A stretch of DNA of 64,000 nucleotides from Isochrysis galbana (Eukaryota > Haptophyta > Isochrysidales > Isochrysidaceae): the NCBI GenBank assembly GCA_018136815.1, contig CM030935.1, forward strand, positions 4,166,299 to 4,230,298, in the 5' to 3' direction. Below, piece by piece: positions 32,466 to 42,715 of this stretch. Made by a program: the position numbers and the translations under genes. The notes beneath the pieces are model-generated. The model searched no databases. It had not been told where the DNA came from and saw only the letters and a program-made list of their open reading frames with translations. Each line of letters begins with the position of its first letter. Positions within the stretch are counted from its first letter, which is position 1.

Positions 32466-32966
32466 CTCTACTAGATAAGTACTACTGTCTTGTACTATCC
32501 TTACAGCCAGGCATTCTCAGATTCTCACCACCATCCTTACATCCTACTCCTACTCTACAAGTCCGTGACATAAGAGCGGACGATCGTGTGCCTAGATGGG
32601 AGAAACAGAGGGGGGGGGCGTCCGGAAACAGGAAAACAGTCTGTTTTTGTTTTTGGCCTTCATCTTCATGCTTCATGGTAGGTAGGGCTACGGTAGGGCG
32701 GTCAAACGGTGATCCTAGATGGGAAATACAGTGGGGGAGAGTCCAAAGCTACAGTAAATACAGTCTGAATTTGGCCTTCGTACAAATACAGTGAAATACA
32801 GTCCCCAAATACAGTGGATTTTTCCCCCTGTTCTCTTTTTTCCCCCTTTTCTCCATATCTCTTTCGCTCGCCGCTCGCGACTCGCGACTCGCGACTCGCC
32901 CCCGTCGCCACTTGCCAACTGCTACAAGCGCACGCCGCCAACCCCCTCCCCCCCCCTGCCAGAGCC
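32466..32966. other. Intergenic with short ATACAGT-type repeats
   Basis: AAATACAGT recurs about six times between 32725 and 32815. Two TAGATGGGARAWACAG blocks lie at about 32595 and 32712. No gene. Confidence 0.5.
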
Positions 32967-33452
32967 ATGGAGCCCAACCCCAATCCCAACCGAGACTCTC
33001 GATCCATGGCGCAGCAGGCGGCGCTGGAGATCGTGAGCGCCCGCGGAACGGACGGCGAGGAGGCGGCTGCGGCATGCACAGCGGCGCCGATGCAATGGGC
33101 GGCGCTTCTCGATGGAGCGCAGCGCGGCCGCCGAGCTGATGCAGAGGAGGAGGAGGAGGAAGAGGTGGTGGCGCGAGGGAGCGAGCCAAGTGGGGCAGGG
33201 AACAACCTCTTTGGCTTCCTCCCCACCCGCCCCACCGGCTTGAGCCAGCCCTTGTTGCAAGGGCGTAAGCGCTCCGCTGCTGCCAAGCGCACACACCCTA
33301 CGTGGGATTGCGTCGTCCTCATTGATGAGGATGACATGAGCAACCCGCAGTGGCAGTGCCTTGGGTGCGGCGTGAGCCGCCGCGGCGGGGCCACGCGTGT
33401 TGTCGACCATGTCTTGGGTCTGTCGCATCCGCGATCGACCTTTTTGTTTTAG
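32967..33452 (+). CDS. BED-type zinc-finger protein (hAT-derived N-terminus or domesticated)
   Basis: 161 residues from ATG 32967. A low-complexity acidic middle (EEEEEEEVV) precedes a C-terminal BED-like finger: WQCLGCGVSRRGGATRVVDH followed by VLGLSH, a CxxC then H-x5-H pattern as in hAT-linked BED fingers. The frame ends about eight residues after the finger, with no catalytic domain. It may be a stand-alone DNA-binding protein, or the first exon of a broken transposase whose rest is absent. Confidence 0.55.
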   Translation: MEPNPNPNRDSRSMAQQAALEIVSARGTDGEEAAAACTAAPMQWAALLDGAQRGRRADAEEEEEEEVVARGSEPSGAGNNLFGFLPTRPTGLSQPLLQGRKRSAAAKRTHPTWDCVVLIDEDDMSNPQWQCLGCGVSRRGGATRVVDHVLGLSHPRSTFLF

Positions 33453-34176
33453 AAGTTGTTTGCGTTTGCGTTTCTATGTCCCCTCCTTGCAGGCTAGTCA
33501 CGAGTCACCGTCGCGTCGTCCTACGTTCGCCCTCTTTGCCCTCGCCTCCTTTGGCGCCTCCTTTGTCGCCTGCTTGCCCCTCACCTGGCTTACCTCCTTA
33601 CGCGCTCCTCGCGTTTTTAGGCTAAGTCGCGCGTTCAGGTATCGCCGGTGCAAGGAACCACCCCCTTGTGTGACCTTGATTCCCCCTCAGGCCTCAGATG
33701 TGGGCCGTTGGATTATATCGTGGCACTATTTTACTTCGGTCTTCATCAACTCACTTAAGGGTTTTCGAAAGATTCCTTCCTTATTCCTGTGCGTAACTGT
33801 CGCCCCCGTCGGATCGTCCGTCGCCCCGTCGCTCTCTTGTCGGCATTCTCTTCCTTGTTCGGTCTGTTACCTGTGCGTCCCGTGATAAGGATACGTAAGT
33901 GTGGAGAGTGTTGACGTGAGTGTGGTGTCATCTCGTCGGTCCATCGGACTCTAGCCGTCCGTCGTCTATCGTTCTTCGTTCGCCGTCGCTCTCGTTCTCG
34001 TTCTCGTTCCCGTTCAAGGTGCGGGCCATCAAAAGTCCCAGTGCACCACCCGAACACGGGGGGAAATTACCCCCCGTATATATACATGTTATATTTACTA
34101 GAGTATTCGACCCCCCTCTCCGACCCCCCTCCCTCCCCCCCCCCCCCCCCCACACACACACTCAATTGCATCGTGA
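33453..34176. other. Intergenic, no gene recognised
   Basis: T/C-rich with a CGTTCTCGTTCTC run near 33995 and a C homopolymer near 34137-34150. Nothing supported. Confidence 0.4.
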
Positions 34177-34805
34177 TCACAGCAGAGTAACCTGCACCTT
34201 GAGCTTCCTCAGCTGTGAGAGCATTGGCTGGCTCTCCGCGCCAATAGGGTTGCACGAGAGGTTTACCGACGACAGCCGGAAGCTCCGCGCGAGCTCGCAC
34301 AGGCGCTGCACGCCCGCCGGTCCGATCCGGTTGCGGTCGAGGATGAGCGTATGGGTCCTCCGACACGCTCCTGCCTCAAGCACGCGACAGACCATGTCCA
34401 AGGCCTCGTCATCGAGATCCGCATCAGACAGACACACGGTGGAGCAGTTGGAGGATACACTAAAGGTACTCCACTCGATGCGCGAGAGGCATGGGAGCGC
34501 GGCTTTGGCGAGCGTGCGTAGGACATCGCCGTCTGCACAACTCAAGCGCAGCGAGCGCAGCGAGTAGTTGGGGTGCGCGTCTGCACGCGGCAGCACGTCA
34601 CAGCGGTCGGTGTGGGTTTGTGCGGCAACATGTCTCCCAACGGACAATCCGGCGGTGCGGACGATGCACGGGGCCGCACGGGGCGGCGCGCGGCAGCACC
34701 CCGCTGCGCGCCGACAGCCACGCGTGGACGCGCGCGTGGCTGTGGGCGACGGTGGCCGACTACTACGGCGTGGCGCTGCCGTTTTGCGCGCTGCAGGGGC
34801 GTCCA
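34177..34805 (-). CDS. Leucine-rich repeat fragment (ribonuclease-inhibitor type)
   Basis: The C-terminal half reads as RI-like LRRs: LRSLRLSCADGDVLRTLAK, TVCLSDADLDDEALDMVC, HTLILDRNRIGPAGVQRLC and SSVNLSCNPIG. The upstream half is Arg/Ala-rich, begins right after a stop and has no good ATG, so the true start or a 5' exon is missing. An AG acceptor is possible near 34806. Probably a partial gene. Confidence 0.5.
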
Positions 34806-34822
34806 CCCCTCATGGTCATAGA

Positions 34823-35294
34823 TGGGGTAAGAGTACTGTTATGAGCTCTCAGTAAGAGTAATAGCTCCATACTGCCAAATCACTGATATTAGTTGTCGGC
34901 TGCTAGACTAATCTTAAAGGGGCTGATACACCACGATAACTCCTTTTACAATTAGAATCGTTGCCCCTCCCCCTTCTCTATCAATATCGATACTTCATAC
35001 ATACATACGTAGTAGCCTCCGTCGGCCGTCGGTCGGCTGCTTGGCTGCTACGCTCTATCTATCCTCAATCCCTAAGATGCGATAGGTTCATCCAATCTAC
35101 GCTAGAGGAGAGAGAGAGAGAGTTTGTGTGTGGAGTGTGGAGAGCGTAAATCAACACACAACACACGCGTGCGCGCGCACAGGGGAGTTTTGTTGTTGGT
35201 TGGGACAACTGTCATGAGAGCTGATATTAGTGCTGATATTAGTGATAGCTCCATAACCTTGAGAGCTGATAAGCTGTTACCCCATCTTTGCTCA
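34823..35294. repeat. Imperfect inverted repeat around an AT-richer spacer
   Basis: AGATGGGGTAAGAG... TGAGCTCTCA... ATAGCTCCAT... TGATATTAGT at 34823-34895 (+) resembles the reverse complement of 35215-35294 (AGATGGGGTAACAG... CAGCTCTCA... ATGGAGCTAT...). Both arms start with a GGGGTAA donor-like site at the end of a coding-like stretch. Confidence 0.5.
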
Positions 35295-36196
35295 TGGTCG
35301 GCCGTGTCCACGCTCGCTTTCGCCCGCAGGAGCGCCTTCACGCACCCCTCGTCCCCGTGCATGCACGACAGCATCAGCGCATCCATCCCGTCAATGTCGG
35401 CGGCGCAGGGGTCCGCGTGCGCCTCCAGCAAGACGCCCACGCACGAGCCATGTCCATGTTCCACCGCATAGTGCAGGGGCGTCCATCTGTCCTCGTCGGC
35501 CGTGTGCACGCCCGCTCTCGCCCGCACGAGCGCCTTAACGCACCCCTCGTTCCCATTGCACGCGGCCCGCGCCAGGGCCGTCAGACCGGTCGATGTGCAG
35601 TCGGTCAGTCGCGCGCAGGCGCGCACCAGCATGTCGATGCACAACACGTGCCCAGAGTGGCTGCTGGTCTCGGAGGCGGCAATGATCAGGGCGGTCCACC
35701 CATGTGACTCAGACGCGTGCGGCGAGGCCTTGGCGCACAGCAGCTCATCCGCGCACATGTGGTGCCCCCGTGCGCAAGCGAACATCAAAGGCGTGTACCC
35801 CTTGGCGCTGCTCGCGTCCACCGCGGCTCTGGCGCGGAGAAGGGCCTGTGCGCACTCGTGGCTGCCCACTTGGCATGCCACCAAGAGGGCCGTCTTCCCG
35901 CTTGGTGGGCTCAGCTCGAGCGCGGCCTTGGCACGAAGCAGCACCTCCACACACGGCGCATGTCGGTATCTGCAGGCCCATAGAAGGGGGGTGAACCCCT
36001 TGTCGTCCACCGCGTCGGCGTGGGCACCCGCGTGCAGGAGGCGCTCAACGCACGAGAAGTTGCCTTGCTTGCACGCGGCCATGAGGGCTGTCAACCCTCC
36101 GCCTGCCGCGCTCTCCTCGAGGCGTCCCGCGTGACCCTGTCCGAGCAGGAGCTCGACGGCTCGCACATCGTCGCCCTCTACGAGGGGTGGTGTCAT
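35102..36196 (-). CDS. Ankyrin-repeat protein
   Basis: 364 residues from ATG 36196. About nine ankyrin repeats run through residues 10-310: GLTALMAACKQGNFSCVERLL, GFTPLLWACRYRHAPCVEVLL, GYTPLMFACARGHHMCADELL, RWTPLHYAVEHGHGSCVGVLL and similar, 32-34 residues apart. The last about 45 residues, after DHEQRW, are unlike ankyrin. They follow a GGGGTAACAG sequence that could be a splice donor, so the true C-terminus may differ. No other domain; probably a protein-binding scaffold. Confidence 0.8.
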   Translation of the reverse strand: MTPPLVEGDDVRAVELLLGQGHAGRLEESAAGGGLTALMAACKQGNFSCVERLLHAGAHADAVDDKGFTPLLWACRYRHAPCVEVLLRAKAALELSPPSGKTALLVACQVGSHECAQALLRARAAVDASSAKGYTPLMFACARGHHMCADELLCAKASPHASESHGWTALIIAASETSSHSGHVLCIDMLVRACARLTDCTSTGLTALARAACNGNEGCVKALVRARAGVHTADEDRWTPLHYAVEHGHGSCVGVLLEAHADPCAADIDGMDALMLSCMHGDEGCVKALLRAKASVDTADHEQRWGNSLSALKVMELSLISALISALMTVVPTNNKTPLCARTRVLCVDLRSPHSTHKLSLSLL

Positions 36197-36732
36197 GTCA
36201 GGGAGAACGAGGCGAAGGAGGGGGCTGGGGCGCTGGGCGTGTAGAGGGGCCGGGGCGCTGGGCGGATGGGGGACGGCTCGGCGGCTGAGGAGGGGGAGGG
36301 GGGAGGCGAGGGGTTGGGGGAGCTCGGCGGGGAGGGGGGGGGTGGGGGGACTCGGCGGCGGGGGGAAGGGGGGGCGGGGACTCAGGGGGGGGGGGACTCA
36401 GTGGTCAGTGGCGGGGGGAAGGGGGTCGAGAATAATCATACCGTCAGGGGGCCCCATCTTTTCACAAGCAGTGTGACCTTTTTCACAGGAGGCGTCTTGT
36501 GAAAAGCCCAGTGAAGTGTGTGTGTGTGTGTGGGGGGGGCAGTCACAATGGGGACGGTCGAAGTCCCGCGCCTTTTGGCGCGGAGGAGGGGGGGGGGTAT
36601 TGGAAGTCACAAGTGTCAGAGCGGGGACGGTAGAAGTCCCGCACCTTTCTCGTCCCTCGTTCTCAACACTACCTCAATACCAAACCTCTCCACTCCCTCA
36701 GCCCCAGCCTATCAATCCCGAACCGCCCAATC
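36197..36732. other. G-rich low complexity and short repeats
   Basis: G-runs at 36240-36425. GGGACGGTMGAAGTCCCGC occurs twice (about 36552 and 36623), a partly self-complementary direct repeat. Confidence 0.5.
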
Positions 36733-37089
36733 ATGTCCGCTCCGTCGTCGCGCTCGCCCTCGCCTAAGCCCGTCCTCCCGCCTTCCTCTGCTGAGGAGGT
36801 GGTCCAGCCCGCCATTCCATCACTCCCGGCCACCTTCGCCGCGCCTCCCGCCGATCGTTTCCCTTCCGTATCGTCGCATCATATCGAGCCCGTGGTCATG
36901 CTCGATCCGTCAGGGTCGCAACATGTCAGCCCAGTGCCCTTCCACAAACCCCCCTTCCTCGCCCTCGTCGACAAGGTGCGCCGAAGCGAGGGGAGGAAGA
37001 CTGAGAAGAAGAAGCAGAAGAAGGCAGTGAGGCAGGTGGATGAAGCGGCTGCTCCATTGCTGAAGAACACCGCTGGAGGACACCGCTAG
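36733..37089 (+). CDS. Small hypothetical protein
   Basis: 118 residues, Ser/Pro-rich N-terminus and a Lys-rich segment (RKTEKKKQKKAVR) near 90-102. No recognised domain. It ends in a run of GGACRCCGCT repeats that continues downstream, so the C-terminus is repeat-derived. It may be the leader region of a retroelement gag, or spurious. Confidence 0.3.
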   Translation: MSAPSSRSPSPKPVLPPSSAEEVVQPAIPSLPATFAAPPADRFPSVSSHHIEPVVMLDPSGSQHVSPVPFHKPPFLALVDKVRRSEGRKTEKKKQKKAVRQVDEAAAPLLKNTAGGHR

Positions 37090-37254
37090 GGGACGCGCTG
37101 GGGGACGCCGCTGAAGGACGCGCTGGCCCGGCAGGGAGGAGGGCCAAAGCGCCGCGCTAGCCGGCCCGGTGCCGCTCGCGACGGCGCGACGGAGTGGCTC
37201 AGAGCCCTCCGGCTACGGCTACGCTCGACTCGACATAAAAGCCCTCCCCCCCAT

Positions 37255-37325
37255 GAGCCACCGTACATAACAGCTGCGGTGAAGCACCTGTTTCGGTGCT
37301 TCGGCCCGGCATTAAAGAATTGACG
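37255..37325 (+). repeat. Hairpin-bearing dispersed repeat, copy 1
   Basis: CCACCGTACATAACAGCTGC then GTGAAGCACC-TGTTTC-GGTGCTTC, an 8-bp perfect stem with a 6-base loop, then GGCCCGGCATTAAAGAATT. It matches 57597-57670 over about 70 bases. Confidence 0.75.
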
Positions 37326-38084
37326 ATAACGATATGCGATGTGTGTTATGTGTGCAGGTGAAGGTGCAGGTGCAAGGCGATGACACCTCGTGCGGCAGAT
37401 AGACGCCGAAAAAGCGCGGCGGTGGTTGGAAAAGACAAAAGACCCGATGAGCGTGGGCCGAGACCCCCGGGGCCACGACAAGTCACATCCAAAAGGCGTG
37501 CTTACATTTGTTTGCCACAGAAACACCTAGCACCCAGCAGCAGGTCTGCACCGGCCCGCCCCTTCCCCTTCCTTGCGCTTTGCCCGACGTAGTGCACGCG
37601 GGCCCACTTCCCCAAACTAAAACTAAAGACAAAGGAATGAAGGGGGTAGTGTAAAGTTGGTGAGTGTTCTGGGGTAAAGGCGATGGCGTGAGTCAGTACC
37701 GTGAGTACGTGGTCCTTTAAAGCTAGCGGTAGTAGCCGGCATCTTCAGATATAGATATCGCGAATATTTTTTCATTTAACCCGGAAGATGTAGCTATGTC
37801 GTACCGTATCTGGGTGGCTGGGTGGCCGTATCTCTCATCCAGGTTCAAGAGCACATGCTTTCAGTTCTAGCTGTAGCCCCCATGTGCAAGAGCGTTTTGA
37901 CAATCTCAAGCCGAGAATGGTACCCATCGAGAACGATTTGCCACCACCACCCCTGCCCCTACCCTTCCGGGCCCCGACCGCTCCCTTACCTCAATCGCCA
38001 CACACCCGCACCTCTCCCCGCTCTCTCGTTCTTGACGCGAGGAGCGCCATCAAGTACAAGCAACGCGTACACCAAGCCTAAGGC
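37326..38084. other. Intergenic, no gene recognised
   Basis: Three-prime flank of the CCDC39-like gene; nothing coding supported. Confidence 0.4.
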
Positions 38085-41000
38085 TTACTCGTCGTCATCA
38101 CCGCCCGGCATGGCAGAGGGAGGCGGAATTCCGGACTCGGCGCAATATCTCTCCAGGGTGTTTCCGAACTCCGGGTCTTCTGCAGAGAGCGCCGCGAGCT
38201 TCTCAAGTATGGCTTTGTTCCGTGTCTGGCGTTCCGTCATTGCAACCTCAAGCTCAACTGTGGTGAGGCCTTCGAGGCCGACACCGGTTGCGTTCGCGCG
38301 GTGTTGCTCCAAGAGCTCGCGGACTTGAGTGCGGACTTGCTCGAGGCGAGTGCGCTTCTCCTGAACGTCGTCCTGGAGCTGCGCGCTCTGATCTGCGAGC
38401 GACGCCAGTTGATTCTCTTGCATCCCCTTTTCGTCCTCGATCTCTTGCAGCGTCACCTCCATCTGACCAATCTCCTCCTCGAGCTCAGACTGCTGCAAGC
38501 GGTGTGACCTATACTTGGAGAGAGCTACGCGATGCTGCTCCTCTAATTGTACCTTTTGCTCGTACTGCGGCGTCCGCTTCTCGACAGGCTCGAAAGATGC
38601 CTTGTAGCCCGCGTTCTTGGCGAATAGGTGGTTGAGCGTCTTCTCGAGCGCGCGAACTTCACGCTCAGCCTTCTGGATTTGTTGGTCGAGCTCATCGCCT
38701 TGACGTTGCAGCTCGTCGCGCTCCTGCGCAGCTTTGATGATGTAGTACGCCTGCGAGTGGCCCTCGCCCTCCTCGCCCTCGCCCATCTTGCCCGATACAA
38801 TCGCATACTTATTGGTCAGGCGATCTACCCGGAGAAGCCGGTCAGTCAACTCCTTCTTGGCTTGCGACCGCTCATCCTCTGCCGCCTTTAGTTGGGCTCG
38901 CAGCACGTCCGTATGCACCTTGATCTCCTGCTGTCGTTCATCCATCGACATTTGCAACTGGTGCTTGCGGTTTTGCAGGCCGAACACCTCGTCCATCTTG
39001 GCGTTCAGTGTCTCCCGGAGCCGCTTCACCTCGAGCTTGAGCACATCAGACGACACCATCCCCTCTTGTTTCTGCGTCACTAGCTTCTTGAGCTCCTTCT
39101 GCGCCAACTCATTGTTGATCTCAACCTCGGCAATAGCATCCGTCAACCGCTTATGCTCGACGTGTAGCTCCTCCGAATGACGCTTGGCGCGCTTGAGATC
39201 GTTGGCCAGCCGCTTGCCCTGTTGCGCGAGCATGGTGTGCGTCGCGTTATGCTGCTCGAGCTGCTTCTGAAGCTCGTCGATCTTCTTCTTGAGTTCGGTT
39301 TGCTCGATTGCCGAGCGCACGCCCGTCGCGCGCGCCACCTTGCGCTCCATCAGCTGCAGCTGGAAGTCGGCAGTGTAGACGAGCTCCTTTTGCCGCTGCG
39401 CCTCGGAGTCGAGCTGCGCTATCTTTTGCGAGGCGTTGCGGGCCACCCGTAGCGCGCCTGAGATCTCGGCGCTGAGGTTGCTCTCTTCTTGCCGGGCTTC
39501 GGAGAGCGCACGCGACTCGTTGTATATCTTCTCCTTGATGAACGCCTCCTCTCGGGCGCGCTCCTTCAGCCGCAGCACTTCCGCCGCGTGCAGCTCCTCC
39601 ATCTGCTTGGCGGCGTGCTCGAGACTGCCCATGTTCTCCTTGGACTTGGCCGCTGCCATCTCGGCGGCGGAGAGCTTCGCCTTGGCCTGCTCGAGCTGAG
39701 CCTTTTTCTGCTCAGTCGTCTCGGCGAGCTGCGTGATCTGCGCCCTACGCTTGGACATCTCACTCGCGGCGCTGCCCAGCGTAGAGCGCGCGGCATCCAC
39801 CTGTTCCTCAATGGCCTCGACGGCCGCCTTGTAGCGCAGCTGCTCGTCGCGCTTCCTGCTCATCGTGCGTTCAGCTCCAGTGATCTTCATCTCCACCTCG
39901 GCATTGTTCCTCTGCTCCGTTTGAAGGAATGCCTCCTTCTCTGCGAGGGCGTCTTGCCGTTCCGCCAGCTCGCGCTTCACTTTCGAGAACTCCTCGTGCG
40001 CCCGCGCTATCGCCTCGTCGCGCTTCTGCATGGCGGCAACCGCGTCCTCCCACTGGCGCACGAGGTCACGCCGCTCTCGGTGTAGTGCCCGGAAGTCCTC
40101 CGCCGTCTTGTCAAGCTCAATCTGGCGCGCTTGTGTCTCCGTAACCTCCTCATCCAGTTCACGCTGTTTGGCAACCACGGCCGACAACACCCGCTCCAGC
40201 TGAAGGTTGAGGTCCTTCAGCTTCGTCTCGTCCGCCTTGGAGTATTTGAGAAGCGCCAGATTGTCCTCCTCCTTTTGCCGGGCAGCCAATGCCCATTGCT
40301 CGAGCTCCTCCTGATTCCAATTCATCTGCAGCTTGAACTGATCCATCTTCTCATTGCTCTTGAAGATCTTAGCCTGCGCCGCCGTCGCCTTGTCCGCGAG
40401 CTCATCACCTGAGGGTACGAGACGCACGAGACTCAGCGCTGCGACACCTGCATGAAGTGTGGCGCGGGGGCGGCCACTGGTAGCGGTAGCTGCGAGCACG
40501 GGGCGGCACGCACTCTCTCGCTGGAGCTTCTTCAGCTCCGCTCCAAAACGCCCCTTCTCGCGCTCGGCGAGCTGCTTCAGGTGGTCCTCCGTCTCGATTT
40601 CCTTGACCTTTGCGTCGACGAGCCGCTGGGTGTGCTGCTGCTCGGTCACAACGGAGGCCAAATGGCTCTCCATGACGGAAATGCGCTCGCGCGTCTCATT
40701 GAGCTCAGCCACCGCAACGGAGAGGTCCTGCAATGGAGCCGGGCCGCCGCGTGTGAATGCTGTGCACCCGCTACACATGGAGTATGGAGTGCAAGGAGGA
40801 GAAAGCGCGAGAGCGGCAGGGTGGGGAGGGGGGAAGCGAGGGGCCAAGGGCGGCAGAATGGGGCGGGAAAGCAGGCATGGAGAGGGCGAGGGAAAGAGGG
40901 AGAAGAGAGAGAAAGAGAAAGAGAGGGAGGGAAAGAGACGAACGAGCAGTCGGGCAGTGCGACGGAGCGGCGAGCGAGAAGAGGAGACGCACCTTCTCGG

Positions 41001-41100
41001 TCTGCTTGAGCTTCGCGTAGAGCTCGCGGTTCTTCTGGTTGGCAAAGTCCGGGAGGTCAACAAACTCCTCGGTATCAGCGAGCTCAGCGAGGTCAGCCAT
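38085..41100 (-). CDS. CCDC39: CCDC39 / FAP59-like axonemal ruler protein
   Basis: Exons 41100-40993, 40727-40514 and 40408-38085 join in phase to 881 residues, close to the roughly 940 of animal CCDC39. It is coiled coil almost throughout. CCDC39-like segments include KLQMNWNQEELEQWAL, QLERVLSAV, TQARQIELDKTAEDFR, RRDLVRQWEDAVAAMQKRD and the NNAEVEMKITGAERTM region. CCDC39 pairs with CCDC40 along the doublet microtubule as the 96-nm ruler that places inner dynein arms and the nexin-dynein complex, so the cell should build motile flagella. The N-terminal exon (MADLAELADTEEFVDLPDF) ends at a clear GTGCGT donor. The acidic C-terminus (MPGGDDDE) completes the frame. The gene is head-to-head with LRRC56. 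Confidence 0.9.
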
Positions 41101-41104
41101 CGTG

Positions 41105-41150
41105 TGTCAGGCGAGAGTGAGTGAGTGAGTGAGTGAGTGAGTGAGTGAGT
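41105..41150 (+). repeat. (GTGA)n microsatellite in the CCDC39 leader
   Basis: About ten GAGT units immediately upstream of the CCDC39 start; on the gene's strand this is (CTCA)n. Confidence 0.9.
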
Positions 41151-41620
41151 AGGTGATTGATAGAGAGAGAGAATGGGGGCGGGGGGGGGAAGGAGAGGGA
41201 GAGGGGGAGGGAGGCAGAGGGGGTGGAAGGGAGAGCGCAGCGGTTGGCGTCTCGCCCGCGGCGGAGAGGCGGAGTTGCAACCGCCCTCGAGAGAGTAAGA
41301 ACAGACTGTCCTTCTAGGGGACTCGATTCTCCTACTCTACTCTTCAGTAAAGATAGAACTAGACTAGAGTACTCTAGAGTAGAGTAGAGTAGAGTAGAGT
41401 TCTAGAGTAGAGAGAGTAGCTCTATGTGGTGGATCCTTTCTTCTCCGGCTTTTCGTAGATGGAGGGATTGCCTACTTTGGATCATTTTACTACAAAAAGG
41501 CGCAGCGGCCCTTCTCCTGGCTTGAGCCCCCCACCGTCGCGAGAGCTCAGCCAATGAATAATGGGCCATTTATTCGTGGAAAAAGGGCGGCAGCGTGAGG
41601 ACGTGGCTCATGAGAGGTTG

Positions 41621-41624
<4 letters not shown>

Positions 41625-41669
<45 letters not shown>

Positions 41670-41671
41670 CC

Positions 41672-41759
<88 letters not shown>

Positions 41760-41790
41760 TCTCTCTCTCCCTCTCTTTGCCCTCAGCCGT
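41625..41790 (+). repeat. Long (CT)n microsatellite
   Basis: Near-uninterrupted CT alternation of about 150 bases, followed by GA-rich DNA to about 41940, so the segment could fold on itself. Confidence 0.95.
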
Positions 41791-42479
41791 TACAGCAAGA
41801 CAGCTGACAAGGAGAGAGAGAAACGAAAGAGAGAGGGAGCTTGTGAGCGGGACCAACAGCAGACAGGGGGAGAGAGGGAGAGAGAGAGAGGGACAGAGGG
41901 AGAGGGAGGGAGAGAGGGAGAGAGAGAGAGAGGAGAGAAAGCAAGAAGAAAAATACTTTTTGTATCTTCAAAAGGCCAAAGAAACGGATGGCAAGGGGGG
42001 GAGGGGGAGGAGAAAGCTCAAGGAGAGAGAGAAGACGACAGTCCTCCTAAATTGCCTCTTCTCCCTCTCTTCACCGTGCTTTTTTCTGATTCTTTAGGAA
42101 AAGAAAGGTGATGCTCTTTCTCGTTTATACCTCTACCATCCCTCCTTTTATTCACTTACCCTCTCTCTCTCTCCTCTCCCCCCCCCTCTCTCTCGCTTCC
42201 GAACCCCACACCACGCGCTCCCTCCACCTCCTCTCTCCACGCTTGTTACTCGAAATAATCCTTCGATCTTCAATAATTATCGGCCTCATCGGGACCCCTC
42301 ATATCTTCTGACTATCTTCCCGTCGTCCCTCTCCTTTCTTTCCTTTGCTCCCCGTTTTCTCTCCCTCCCTTGTCTTTCTGGCGCCATCTCTCTTTTCTCC
42401 TCCTCACAACGGCCGAGGAGCGGAGCGGGGGCGGGAGGGGAGAGAGGGGTGGAAGAGGAGGAGAGAGAAAGAGGGTGGA

Positions 42480-42665
42480 GGGTTAAGGGAGAGAGGGGTG
42501 GGGGAGGGAGGGGAGAGAGAGAGAGAGAGAGAAATAGAGAGAGAGAGAGAGAGGGAGGGAGAGGGAGAGAGGGAAGGGGGGGGAGTTTGGTCCCGTGTAC
42601 TCCTACTTACTTCTAAGAGAGAGAGAAGAGAGAGAGACAGAGACAGAGGGGGGAGAGGGGTGGGG
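42480..42665 (+). repeat. (GA)n-rich leader of the LRRC56-like gene
   Basis: GAGAGAGA and GGGAGAGAGG runs immediately upstream of the start codon at 42716. Confidence 0.85.
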
Positions 42666-42715
42666 AGGAGAAGAAGGCTAAGGTCTCTTTCCGTGCTTCT
42701 CGGCGTGGTGAAGCT

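Larger units (their letters stand above)
41101..42715. promoter_or_regulatory. Shared 5' region of two divergent cilium genes
   Basis: 1.6 kb between the CCDC39 start (minus) and the LRRC56 start (plus). It holds GA/CT-rich tracts, TAGAGTAGAG repeats (41365-41415) and long microsatellites, with no gene of its own. A bidirectional promoter is an inference from layout. No RFX-type X-box was identified by eye. Confidence 0.45.

Noticed and set aside
34568-34855. Plus-strand ORF with HAWTRAWLWATVADYYG
   Set aside because: Possibly an exon, but it overlaps the LRR frame, has no confirmed splice partner and no recognised family; kept only as part of the inverted-duplication finding.
38288-41124. 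Several plus-strand ORFs opposite CCDC39
   Set aside because: Shadow frames of the coiled-coil gene; the minus strand carries recognisable CCDC39 segments and in-phase splice sites.
41561-42097. 178-residue Ser/Leu and Arg/Glu ORF
   Set aside because: It is the (CT)n and (GA)n microsatellite read in frame, with no unique sequence of its own.
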